Assembly (NCBI RefSeq): GCF_019857225.1 | Contig: NZ_JAFJSY010000020.1 | Location: 47,176 to 111,175 of the forward strand | Length of the DNA: 64,000 nucleotides | Origin: Streptomyces plumbidurans | Lineage (GTDB): Bacteria > Actinomycetota > Actinomycetes > Streptomycetales > Streptomycetaceae | Reading direction: 5' to 3' | Shown: piece after piece, positions 1-8,052 of the stretch | How the letters are laid out: each line of letters begins with the position of its first letter | How positions within the stretch are numbered: position 1 is the stretch's first letter | Program-made: the position numbers and the translations under genes | The notes under the pieces: generated by a model | The model's database searches: none | Seen by the model: the letters and a program-made list of their open reading frames with translations, nothing else | What the model was told of the DNA's origin: nothing

Positions 1-121
1 CTTCCGGTGATCGGTACGACGGTCTACAGTTCACAACGCCATGGAGCAGACGCAGACGTCGGACGAGCCCGGTATCCCGGCGGCACCGGCACCCGCTCGC
101 CCCTCGGCGGGCCGTCACCTC

Positions 122-1147
122 ATGCGCGCGTTCGTCCTGACCTCGCCCGGCGAGTACGCCGTCCAGGAGGTCCCGGCGCCGGTGGCCGCTCCCGGCGAGG
201 TCGTCGTCGATGTCGAGCGGGTCGGAGTGTGCGGTACGGACGTGGAGTTCTTCACCGGGGAGATGGCCTATCTCCACGAGGGGCACTCCGCCTATCCGAT
301 GCGGCCGGGGCACGAGTGGGCCGGGCGGGTGTCGACGGTCGGCGACGGGGTCGACGAGGGCTGGCTGGGGCGCCGGGTCATGGGCGACACGATGCTCGGC
401 TGCGGCGCCTGCCGTCGTTGCCTGAGGGGCCGTCAGCATGTGTGCGAGCAGCGGCAGGAGGTCGGTATCCGCGGGGGCCGGGCGGGTGCCCTGGCTGAGC
501 AACTCGCGGTGCCGGTCGGCTCGTTGCATGTACTGCCGGACTCGGTCGACCCCGTCCTCGGGGCGCTCGTGGAACCGGGCGGAAACGCCCTGCGGGCCGC
601 ACAGGCCGCCGCTCCGCGCCCCGGGGACCGTGTCCTGGTGCTGGGGCCGGGCACGATCGGGCTGCTGGTCGCGCTGTTCCTGCGATCCTTCGGCGCCGAG
701 GTCCACCTGATGGGCCCCACCGACAACTCCCTGGCCTTCGCCCGCACGCTGGGCTTCGACCACGCCTGGGCCGGGGGCTGTCTCCCTGAACTCCCCTTCG
801 ACGCGGTCGTGGACGCCTCGAACGCCGCCCATCTGCCCGCCACGGCACTGCAGTTGATAGAGCCGGGCGGCCGCCTCGTGTACATCGGACTGTCCGGCGA
901 GCCCAGCCTGATCGACACCCGCGCCCTGGTCCTGAAGGACGTGACCGCAGTGGGCATCCTGTCCGCCTCCCCCGCCCTCGACGCCACCATCAAGGCCTAC
1001 GCATCCGGGACGGTCGACCCCACCCCCCTGATCGCCGCGACCGTACCCCTCGACGAGGTGGGACCCGTACTCGCAGGCGAACGCCCACCGGACGCCGGAC
1101 CCGGCCCCAAGATCCACGTGGACCCGAACCTCAAGGGCACCGACTGA
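122..1147 (+). CDS. Zinc-dependent alcohol dehydrogenase (MDR family)
   Basis: A cytosolic NAD(P)-dependent oxidoreductase of the medium-chain zinc family, about 341 aa, which is the normal length. The GVCGTD segment near residue 35 carries the catalytic zinc cysteine and RPGHEWAG carries the following His-Glu. The structural zinc loop GCGACRRC...HVC supplies four cysteines. The Rossmann turn VLVLGPGTIGLL lies near residue 175. The ATG at 122 fits the family N-terminus; an in-frame ATG at 41 would add 27 low-complexity residues, and neither has a clear ribosome site. The overall pattern resembles sugar-alcohol or threonine dehydrogenases, but the substrate cannot be read. It stands alone, convergent with the SpoIIE-type gene. 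Confidence 0.85.
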   Translation: MRAFVLTSPGEYAVQEVPAPVAAPGEVVVDVERVGVCGTDVEFFTGEMAYLHEGHSAYPMRPGHEWAGRVSTVGDGVDEGWLGRRVMGDTMLGCGACRRCLRGRQHVCEQRQEVGIRGGRAGALAEQLAVPVGSLHVLPDSVDPVLGALVEPGGNALRAAQAAAPRPGDRVLVLGPGTIGLLVALFLRSFGAEVHLMGPTDNSLAFARTLGFDHAWAGGCLPELPFDAVVDASNAAHLPATALQLIEPGGRLVYIGLSGEPSLIDTRALVLKDVTAVGILSASPALDATIKAYASGTVDPTPLIAATVPLDEVGPVLAGERPPDAGPGPKIHVDPNLKGTD

Positions 1148-1399
1148 CGACCGGGCCCACCGGGCGACGAACGCGCTGACGCCACGCCCGGCACGGGCGG
1201 CTCTCACCCCAGGCTCTCCCGGACCCCCGGGTCTTCGGCGCACCCGCCTCCGCATTCCGGTGCAGCCCGCCGGGCCACGCACGCCGGGACGACCACGTCT
1301 CGACGTGCCCAGCACGCGCCCCGTGCGGTTCGCCGGGCGGCGAACACGGTGGTCACCGCGATGACGAACCCGGTGACGTAGCGCCCGCACAGGCGCCCC

Positions 1400-3910
1400 T
1401 CACCGCACGCTCCCCCCGGGCCCTCCAGGCGCCCCGGACCCCCCGGACTCCACCGCACCCGCCCCCTCATCCCTGTGCGGCACGACGATCTCGCTCCACA
1501 CCTGTTTCCCACCGGCCACCGGCATCGTGCCGAAAGCCTCCGACATCGCCTCGACCAGGAGCAGGCCGCGCCCGCCGGTCGACTCCCAGTCGACGATGAC
1601 CGGCTTCGCGGGTGCACGTGGGGAGGAGTCGCCTACGCAGATGCGTACGCGGTCGCCGCGGAGGGTGAGGTCGAGGCGGACCGGTCCCTGGGTGTGCACC
1701 AGGGCGTTGGTGACCAGTTCCGACACCACCAGCAACACCGCGTCGGACACCGCCTCCGTCTTCCACTGGCGCAGGGTGCGCGCGGTGAAGCGGCGGGCGT
1801 GCATGACGGCGTCCGGCAGCCGCCACACCACCCAGCCGGCCCGGATCGGCCGGGTGCGCATGCCGTCGTAGCGCAGCAGAAGCAGCGCCACGTCGTCCTC
1901 GCGGCGTCCGGCGTCCCCCAGCAGCCGGTCGGCCATCAGTCCGAGGTCCGCCGGGTCGGCGGCGGCGAGTGCCGCGCGGGTCAGGCCCATGCCCTCGTCG
2001 ACGGGCATGCCCGCGGCCTCCACCAGCCCGTCGGTGACCAGGGCGAGCACGGTGCCGGGGGTCAGTTCGACCGCCGTCATGGGGAACTCCGCCTCCGCGA
2101 GGATGCCGAGGGGAAGTCCGCCCTCGACCTCTATCTCCTCCGTGCTGCCGTCCGGACGCCGCACCAGCGGTGCGAGGTGGCCGGCCCTGACGAACAGGGT
2201 GTTGCCCTGTTCCAGATCGAGTTCGGCGTAACAGCAGGTGGCGAAGAGATCGGTCTCCATGCCGACGAGGAGGCGGTTGGCGTGCGAGACGACCACGTCG
2301 GGCGGGTGGCCCTCCACGGCGTAGGCCCGCACCGCCGTACGCATCTGCCCCATGATGGTCGCCGCTCCCGCGCTGTGCCCCTGGACGTCGCCGATGACCA
2401 GCGCCACGCGGTCCTCGGACAGGGCGATGACGTCGTACCAGTCGCCGCCCACCTGCAGTCCGCGCCGGGCGGGCAGATAGCGCGCGACGGCGGTGCCGCC
2501 GGGCAGTTGGGGCAGCCGCCGGGGCAGCAGGCTGCGCTGCAGCATCGTCGCGAGTTCCTGTTCGGCGTCGTGCTCGCGGGCGCGTTTGAGCGAGTGTCCG
2601 ACCAGCGCGGCGGTGGCGGTCAGCAGGGACCGCTCGTCGGGCAGGAAGGTGTGCGGGGTGTCCCAGCCGATGAGGCAGACACCGGCGATGCGCCCCCGGG
2701 CGGGCAGCGGCAGGACGGCCAGGCCTCCGCTGCCGATGCCCGCCAGCCCCGGTTCGACGGCGGTGCCGGCGGGCCACAGGTCCGGACGCCCGTCGCGCAG
2801 GGCGAGTTGAAGGGTCGGCAGCGCGCTGATCGGTGCGTCGGGCCACTCCGTGCGCCACTGATCGCGCCATGCCTCCGGCCAGGCGGACGGCTGCGGCGGG
2901 TCGAGGACGGTGACCATCAGCCGGTCGCCCTGCAGTTCGGCGAGGGCCACGCGGTCGGCGTCGAGTGGCTCGCGCAGCGCGGTGACCACGACGCGGCCGA
3001 CGTCGTGAACGGTCGTGGCCTCGTCGAGCGCGGCGGTCAGCCACTGGATCCTGGACACGTCGTCGGAGCCGCGCCGCAGGACCCGGGCCGCCGTCACCAC
3101 GCCCAGCACCCGGGCCGGACGGTCGTCGCCGCCCGCAAGGACCCGGCAGCTCAGGCTGAGCCAGCGCATCTCGCCCGCGGAGCCGCGCACCCGGAACTCC
3201 AGTTCCCGCCGAGCGAAGGCCTGGGTGTCCGGTTCCACGACGGACACCAGCGCGTGCATGTCCTCGGGGAGCGCGTGCGCGAGCAGGGTGTCCGCCCGGC
3301 CGTCGAACTCGGCGGGTGCGATACCGACGAGGCCGAGCAGATTCTCGTCCGCCTCGATCAGACCGGTGTCCGGCACCAGGACGAACGTGCCCACGCGCAA
3401 CCCCCGCAGGGCGAGCCCCAGCACGGGTCCTTCGGCACCGGCCGCGAGCAGGCGGGCGATCGCGTCGGCGTAGCGTTCCAGGAAGTGCCGTTGTTCGGCC
3501 TCGAAGCCGTCCCCGGCCGCCCCCACGACGACGAGACAACCGAGCCGCCGACCCTCCGCCGTCAGCGGCAACGCACCGAGCGAGACGTCCGTGCTCAGAG
3601 GCCCGCCCTCGGGGTGGGCGGCGAGGTCCGCGGCGGTGGGCCACAACGGCAGTTCGGTGCGTACGGCGTCGGCCTCGGGCGAGGAGCCTTCGGACAGGGG
3701 CAGCCGTTCGGGAGGGCGGTACTCGGAGGCGGCCCGGCGCAGCGTCTCCGTCAGCCGGAGCTCCTGCTGATCGGCGCCGGGCACATAGACGGCTGCCACG
3801 GCCACTCCGGCGAAGGCCAGCGCACGGTCGTGCGCCGAAGTGTCCGCCTCCTCGGGCGGGGACACCCGCGGCAAGGAGACTCCGGCCCGGGCACTGCCGT
3901 CGTGGGGCAT
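1400..3910 (-). CDS. GAF-PAS-GAF-SpoIIE phosphatase with C-terminal HATPase domain
   Basis: An 836-aa soluble regulator combining a PP2C-type Ser/Thr phosphatase with an anti-sigma-type kinase domain. In order: GAF-like region (about 20-160), PAS (about 165-280), second GAF (about 290-440), SpoIIE phosphatase (about 455-685) and HATPase (about 695-812). Metal-binding signatures are visible as GGDWYD (488-493), GDVQGH (507-512), TDG (626-628) and EDD (671-673). The HATPase N box is SELVTNALVH with Glu731 and Asn735. In this family such proteins dephosphorylate anti-anti-sigma factors and can phosphorylate them, controlling stress sigma factors. The ATG at 3910 follows GGGAGG by 11 nt. The reading frame stays open far upstream, but that part is antisense to the sugar-transporter gene. 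Confidence 0.9.
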   Translation of the reverse strand: MPHDGSARAGVSLPRVSPPEEADTSAHDRALAFAGVAVAAVYVPGADQQELRLTETLRRAASEYRPPERLPLSEGSSPEADAVRTELPLWPTAADLAAHPEGGPLSTDVSLGALPLTAEGRRLGCLVVVGAAGDGFEAEQRHFLERYADAIARLLAAGAEGPVLGLALRGLRVGTFVLVPDTGLIEADENLLGLVGIAPAEFDGRADTLLAHALPEDMHALVSVVEPDTQAFARRELEFRVRGSAGEMRWLSLSCRVLAGGDDRPARVLGVVTAARVLRRGSDDVSRIQWLTAALDEATTVHDVGRVVVTALREPLDADRVALAELQGDRLMVTVLDPPQPSAWPEAWRDQWRTEWPDAPISALPTLQLALRDGRPDLWPAGTAVEPGLAGIGSGGLAVLPLPARGRIAGVCLIGWDTPHTFLPDERSLLTATAALVGHSLKRAREHDAEQELATMLQRSLLPRRLPQLPGGTAVARYLPARRGLQVGGDWYDVIALSEDRVALVIGDVQGHSAGAATIMGQMRTAVRAYAVEGHPPDVVVSHANRLLVGMETDLFATCCYAELDLEQGNTLFVRAGHLAPLVRRPDGSTEEIEVEGGLPLGILAEAEFPMTAVELTPGTVLALVTDGLVEAAGMPVDEGMGLTRAALAAADPADLGLMADRLLGDAGRREDDVALLLLRYDGMRTRPIRAGWVVWRLPDAVMHARRFTARTLRQWKTEAVSDAVLLVVSELVTNALVHTQGPVRLDLTLRGDRVRICVGDSSPRAPAKPVIVDWESTGGRGLLLVEAMSEAFGTMPVAGGKQVWSEIVVPHRDEGAGAVESGGSGAPGGPGGSVR

Positions 3911-4171
3911 GGGGCAACCAACCTCCCGTCCGCGTCGCGGTTGCGACCGAGATCGGGCATCTACCCACCAGAGTGGCACACGCCGACGTGGCGCACGTGC
4001 CGCGCGACAAGGCGGTATCGCCCGGCCGGTCCACGGCGGCACCACCCCGCCGCGGCGGCCGCCGCCGCGTTCGCAGATCGACGTGGCCGGTGCCACACTG
4101 ACGAAAGGCCGTCCTGCCACCGCCACACGCGTGTCCCAGACGGATCTCCGTCCCGAGGGGAGGTCCCCGAC

Positions 4172-5260
4172 ATGAAGGCCTGCTATCGGGGTGTGGCCGT
4201 CGCCGTGACGGCGCTCTCGACGGCCGTTGCCCTGACAGCGTGCGGGGCGGGCACCGGAAGCCGGCCCGAGGGCGGAAACGGACCGAGGATCGCCATACTG
4301 CTTCCGGACGCCACCACGGCACGCTGGGAGACCCAGGACCGGCCCCTGCTGCAGAAGAAGATCGCGCAGCTGTGCGGCGACTGCTCCGTCCAGCACGCCA
4401 ACGCCAGGAGCAACGTGGCCATCCAGCGGGAGCAGATGGACTCGGTGATCACGGAGGGCGTCGACGCCATCCTGCTGGTGCCCGTGGACGCCCGAGCGAT
4501 GCGCCCCGCGGTCAGGCAGGCGGCCGAGGCGGACATCCCGGTGATCTCCTACGACCGCCTCGCCCAGGGCCCGATCTCCGGATACGTCTCCTTCGACGGC
4601 GAGGAGGTCGGCCGGCTCCAGGGCAGGGCGCTGCTGAGAGCCATGGGCAAGCGCGTGCCCGTCCCCGAGATCGTCATGATGAACGGCGATCCCAGCGACC
4701 CCAACGCGGTGTTGTTCAAGAAGGGCGCGCTGTCCGTGCTCTCCGGGCGGGTGAAGATCGGCAAGGCGTACGACACCCTGCAATGGCGCACCGACACCGC
4801 GAACATGAACATGACCGGCGCGATCGCCGCGCTCGGCGACGGCCGCATCCAGGGGGTCTACGCCGCCAACGACGGCCTGGCCGCGGGCAGCATCTCCTCG
4901 CTCAAGTCGAACAAGGTCGCCCCGCTGCCGCCCGTCACCGGGCAGGACGCGGAACTGGGAGCGGTGCGGCGCATCGTGGCCGGCGAGCAGTACATGACCG
5001 TCTACAAGCCCTTCGCTCCCGAGGCCTCCGCCGGCGCCTCGATGGCCGTGGCCGCGGCCCGGCGGACCGGTCTCGGCGAGGTCGGCAAGGACAGGGTGCG
5101 CACCGACGGCGGCAAGAACGTCCCGGCAGTTCTGCTCACCCCTGTCTCCGTGACCGTCGCCGGCATCAAGAACACCCTGGTGAAGGACGGCTTCTACACC
5201 GTCCGGCAGATCTGCGTCCCCCGGCTCGCGGCCGCCTGTAGCAGGGCCGGGCTGACCTGA
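4172..5260 (+). CDS. Sugar ABC transporter substrate-binding lipoprotein (XylF-type)
   Basis: The extracytoplasmic receptor of a pentose-type ABC importer, 362 aa. It has a lipoprotein signal peptide with lipobox LTAC (Cys24), then a periplasmic-binding-protein-1 fold with a repeated pattern as in XylF/RbsB (IAILLPDATTARWE, ILLVPVDARA, GVYAANDGLAAG). The start ATG follows GAGGGGAGG. It is the first gene of a three-gene operon with the ATPase (39-nt gap) and permease. Similarity is best to D-xylose binders, but the exact ligand is inferred. The 261-bp gap to the divergent SpoIIE-type gene must hold both promoters; I could not identify a convincing -35/-10 pair. Confidence 0.88.
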   Translation: MKACYRGVAVAVTALSTAVALTACGAGTGSRPEGGNGPRIAILLPDATTARWETQDRPLLQKKIAQLCGDCSVQHANARSNVAIQREQMDSVITEGVDAILLVPVDARAMRPAVRQAAEADIPVISYDRLAQGPISGYVSFDGEEVGRLQGRALLRAMGKRVPVPEIVMMNGDPSDPNAVLFKKGALSVLSGRVKIGKAYDTLQWRTDTANMNMTGAIAALGDGRIQGVYAANDGLAAGSISSLKSNKVAPLPPVTGQDAELGAVRRIVAGEQYMTVYKPFAPEASAGASMAVAAARRTGLGEVGKDRVRTDGGKNVPAVLLTPVSVTVAGIKNTLVKDGFYTVRQICVPRLAAACSRAGLT

Positions 5261-5299
5261 CAGGCCGGTTCCGGCGAAGAGCCCGGGCCCGGGAAGGAG

Positions 5300-6082
5300 A
5301 TGATGTCCGTGCCGGCTCCTCCCCTGCTGGCGCTGCGCGGTGTGTGCAAGCGCTTCGGCGCCGTCGAGGTGCTCAAGGACGTCGATCTGGAGATCCACGC
5401 CGGTCAGGTCGTCGCCCTGCTCGGCGACAACGGCGCCGGCAAGTCCACCCTGGTCAAGGTGATTTCCGGGGTCGCCCCCGCCGACAAGGGCGTCATCGAA
5501 TGGGAGGGGCGCGCCGTGCACATCAGACGCCCGCACGACGCCCGGGACCTCGGCATCGCCACCGTCCACCAGGACCTCGCGCTGTGTCTGAACCTCGACG
5601 TGGTGGGCAATCTCTTCCTCGGCCGGGAGATCCGCAGGTTCGGCTTCCTCGACGAGATGGCGATGGAGAGCCGCACCATCGAACTGCTCGGCCGCCTGAC
5701 CAGAGCCGTTCCCGAGCTGCGCGCCCCCGTCGTCTCGCTGTCCACCGGCCAGCGCCAGACGGTGGCGATCGCGCGCTCGCTGCTCGGCGACCCCCGGGTC
5801 CTCCTGCTGGACGAGCCGACCGCGGCGCTGGGCTTCGAGCAGACCACCGAGATCCTGGATTTGGTCGACGCGCTGCGTGACCGAGGCATGGGGGTCCTGC
5901 TCATCAGTCACAACCTGGGGGACGTGAAGGCGCTCGCGGACCGGGCCGCCGTGCTGCGGCTGGGGCGCAACAACGGCTTCTTCAACGTCAACACCGTCTC
6001 CCAGGAACAGATCATCGCCTCCGTCACGGGTGCCACGGACAACGTGCCGCGCCGGGGCACCTCGTACGAGGCGAGGTGGTGA
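5300..6082 (+). CDS. Sugar ABC transporter ATP-binding protein (XylG-type, single NBD)
   Basis: The ATPase subunit of the sugar importer, 260 aa with one nucleotide-binding domain. Walker A is GDNGAGKST, the signature is a variant LSTGQRQ rather than LSGGQ, Walker B is LLLDEPTAAL and the H-loop is LLISHN. E. coli XylG carries two fused NBDs; a single-NBD form, presumably acting as a homodimer, is usual for actinobacterial versions. The start is one of two consecutive ATGs right after GGGAAGGAG, and the second (5303) is equally possible. Only 4 nt separate its stop from the permease start, so translation is probably coupled. Confidence 0.9.
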   Translation: MMSVPAPPLLALRGVCKRFGAVEVLKDVDLEIHAGQVVALLGDNGAGKSTLVKVISGVAPADKGVIEWEGRAVHIRRPHDARDLGIATVHQDLALCLNLDVVGNLFLGREIRRFGFLDEMAMESRTIELLGRLTRAVPELRAPVVSLSTGQRQTVAIARSLLGDPRVLLLDEPTAALGFEQTTEILDLVDALRDRGMGVLLISHNLGDVKALADRAAVLRLGRNNGFFNVNTVSQEQIIASVTGATDNVPRRGTSYEARW

Positions 6083-6086
6083 GCGG

Positions 6087-7355
6087 ATGCGCCGGGCGAC
6101 GGAGAACGAACAGGCCGACGACGCCGCAGCCGCCGGGGGCGGTACGGCAGTGCGCGGTCACACCGTGTCCGGGGCGCTGCGGAGCTGCGGGGCCGCCCTG
6201 CGGCGCAGGTTCCGCGCCGGTGACCTGGGCTCGCTGCCCATCGTCCTGGTGCTGGCCACGGTGTGGATCGTCTTCCAGTGCCTCAACGGGAACTTCCTCT
6301 CGCCTCGGAACCTGTCGAACATCAGCGTGGACATCGTGGGCACGGGTCTGATCGCGGTCGGCATCGTCTTCGTGCTGCTGCTCGGCGAACTCGACCTGTC
6401 GGTGGGCTCGATCAGCGGCCTGGCCGCGGCCGTCTTCGCCGTGCTGAACGTGAACAACGGCGTGCCCGAGTGGCTCGCGCTGATCCTCGCGGTGCTCACG
6501 GGCACCGCGGCGGGCGCCGTCCAGGGCTACTCGTGCGCCAGGACGCGGGTGCCCGCGTTCGTCCTCACCCTGGCGGGGCTGCTGACCTGGAACGGCGTCA
6601 TGCTCGCGGTCCTCGGCACGAACGGCACCGTCAACCTCGACGAGCACGGGCTGGTCGCCGACCTGACCGACTACTACTTCACCAACGACGCGGTGGCGTA
6701 CTGCCTGGCGGCGGTCTGCGCGGGCGCCGTCTTCACCTTCTCCTACCTGGACCGGCGGCGCCGTACGGCGGCCGGTATGCCGCACCGCACGCTGCGGCAC
6801 ATCGCGCTGCGCACGGGCGCGATCGCGGTGGTCGCGTTCGTGTCGGCGTATCTGCTCAACCGCTTCCAGGGCCTGCCGCTCGCCCTGCTGATCTTCCTCG
6901 CGGTGGTGGCCGGCCTCGACGTCCTGCTGCGCCACACGCACTACGGCCGGCAGGTCTACGCGCTCGGCGGCGGCGTGGAGGCGGCGCGCCGGGCCAGCCT
7001 CAACGTGATCGGCATCCGGACCGCGGTGCTCGCGGTCTCGGGGACGATGGCCGCGATCGGCGGTCTGTTCCTGGCCTCACGGATCACCTCGGTGAGCCAG
7101 ACCTCCGGCTCGGGTGTCCTGCTGCTCAACGCGATCGCGGCGGCCGTCATCGGTGGCACCAGCCTGTTCGGCGGACGGGGCACCACCTGGTCGGCGGTGC
7201 TCGGCATGCTGGTCATCCAGTCGATCTCGTCCGGCATGGCGATCACGGACACCCCCTCGGCCGCGCAGCTGGTCATCACCGGTGGGGTGCTCTTCGCCGC
7301 GGTGGTCATCGACGCGCTGTCGCGCCGCTCGCAGGAGGCGCGCGGGCGGGCCTGA
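6087..7355 (+). CDS. Sugar ABC transporter permease (XylH-type)
   Basis: Membrane subunit of the sugar importer, 422 aa, with about ten hydrophobic segments after a 45-residue cytoplasmic N-terminus. The family signature LLGELDLSVGSISG is clear, and the late EAARRASLNVIGIRT loop matches the ATPase-docking region of the BPD_transp_2 family. It follows the ATPase gene by 4 nt and ends just before a strong hairpin, so the transcript is xylF-xylG-xylH-like and stops there. No sugar kinase or isomerase lies next to it, so the imported sugar must be metabolised by genes elsewhere. Confidence 0.9.
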   Translation: MRRATENEQADDAAAAGGGTAVRGHTVSGALRSCGAALRRRFRAGDLGSLPIVLVLATVWIVFQCLNGNFLSPRNLSNISVDIVGTGLIAVGIVFVLLLGELDLSVGSISGLAAAVFAVLNVNNGVPEWLALILAVLTGTAAGAVQGYSCARTRVPAFVLTLAGLLTWNGVMLAVLGTNGTVNLDEHGLVADLTDYYFTNDAVAYCLAAVCAGAVFTFSYLDRRRRTAAGMPHRTLRHIALRTGAIAVVAFVSAYLLNRFQGLPLALLIFLAVVAGLDVLLRHTHYGRQVYALGGGVEAARRASLNVIGIRTAVLAVSGTMAAIGGLFLASRITSVSQTSGSGVLLLNAIAAAVIGGTSLFGGRGTTWSAVLGMLVIQSISSGMAITDTPSAAQLVITGGVLFAAVVIDALSRRSQEARGRA

Positions 7356-7365
7356 CGCGTCATGC

Positions 7366-7402
7366 CCGTGGGCCCCGGATCGGGATGATCCGGGGCCCAC
7401 GG
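7366..7402. terminator. Bidirectional hairpin terminator
   Basis: A perfect 16-bp stem (7366-7381 with 7387-7402) and a 5-base loop lie between the convergent sugar permease and the small GG-leader peptide gene. It probably ends transcription from both sides. No T-tract follows, which is normal in Streptomyces. Confidence 0.85.
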
Positions 7403-7417
7403 TGAAGCAGGTGTCCG

Positions 7418-7663
7418 TCAGGCGGACAGCGGGGTCTGCAGGCTCGCACCCGCCGTCAGGCCCTGCGGCGAACCGGAGGCCACGAGACCTCCGGCGACCT
7501 CGCCGAGCGGCGTCTGGACGTTGAGACCACCGGAGCCGCCGATGCCGAGACCGCCGAGCGGCAGGGCACCGAGCGGAAGGCTGCTGAGGTCGAGGCCGCC
7601 GGAGACGTCCTCCAGTTCGGCGTCGGACATCTCGGTCGTCTCAACCTGGGGAGCACGGTTCAT
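7418..7663 (-). CDS. Short double-glycine-leader peptide, RiPP-precursor-like
   Basis: An 81-aa peptide. The N-terminal part ends in EMSDAELEDVSGG (residues 11-23), a typical double-glycine leader motif of exported or modified peptides. The 58-residue remainder is rich in Gly, Leu, Ser and Pro and has no Cys, Lys, His, Trp or Tyr. It contains a repeated VQTPLGE / LQTPLSA element (about 49-55 and 75-81). The ATG at 7663 follows AAAGGA by 10 nt; longer in-frame starts would put this site inside the gene. Without Cys it cannot form lanthionines. No modification enzyme, peptidase or peptide ABC exporter lies beside it. Similar small GG-leader proteins are widespread in Streptomyces, often labelled lantipeptide-like, with unknown function. 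Confidence 0.75.
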   Translation of the reverse strand: MNRAPQVETTEMSDAELEDVSGGLDLSSLPLGALPLGGLGIGGSGGLNVQTPLGEVAGGLVASGSPQGLTAGASLQTPLSA

Positions 7664-8052
7664 AACGCGCGATTCCTTTCGAATAACCATTACGGAATGG
7701 CAGAGTTCGCCCGATTCCCAAAAAGCAGAACCTCTCCCGCGAGCTGCACCACCCGCAGGATCAAAGCATGACCGCATTCGGACGGCCAGCGCTCGACTGC
7801 GCCCGTGGAACCGGCCGCGACGTGCGACTTCACCGGGGTGACAGCGCGGTGACCGAGGACAGCGAGTCCTTCACAGGGTTCACCGCCCCGCTGCACTCCG
7901 GGCCATTGCCACCGGTTTTCCCATCGGCGGCTTTTCCGGCAAAGCCAGTGCGCCCGGCCACCGCCGGCACGGGCTTTCGGATGTGCTGCGACCCGCCTGT
8001 GAAAGGTGTGCAGGTTGCCCGGATGTTCGGTGACCCGAGGCGTAATGCGGGC
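7664..8052. other. Non-coding interval, 389 bp
   Basis: The interval lies between the GG-leader peptide start and the glucarate dehydratase stop. The first ~100 bases are noticeably richer in A and T than the surroundings and should hold the peptide promoter. I see no convincing -35/-10 pair, RNA gene or credible short ORF. Confidence 0.5.

Noticed and set aside
1204..1617. A 137-codon minus-strand frame after the alcohol dehydrogenase
   Set aside because: It overlaps the end of the SpoIIE-type gene, is Arg/Cys-rich, and has no ribosome site or recognisable domain.
3911..5911. A 1503-codon open frame on the minus strand running through the SpoIIE-type gene and the sugar-binding-protein gene
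   Set aside because: Only the part below 3910 shows domains. The rest is antisense to a clear lipoprotein gene and a result of high GC3.
7418..7663. GG-leader peptide as a lanthipeptide
   Set aside because: The core has no cysteine, and no LanB, LanC, LanM or LanKC gene is in the window.
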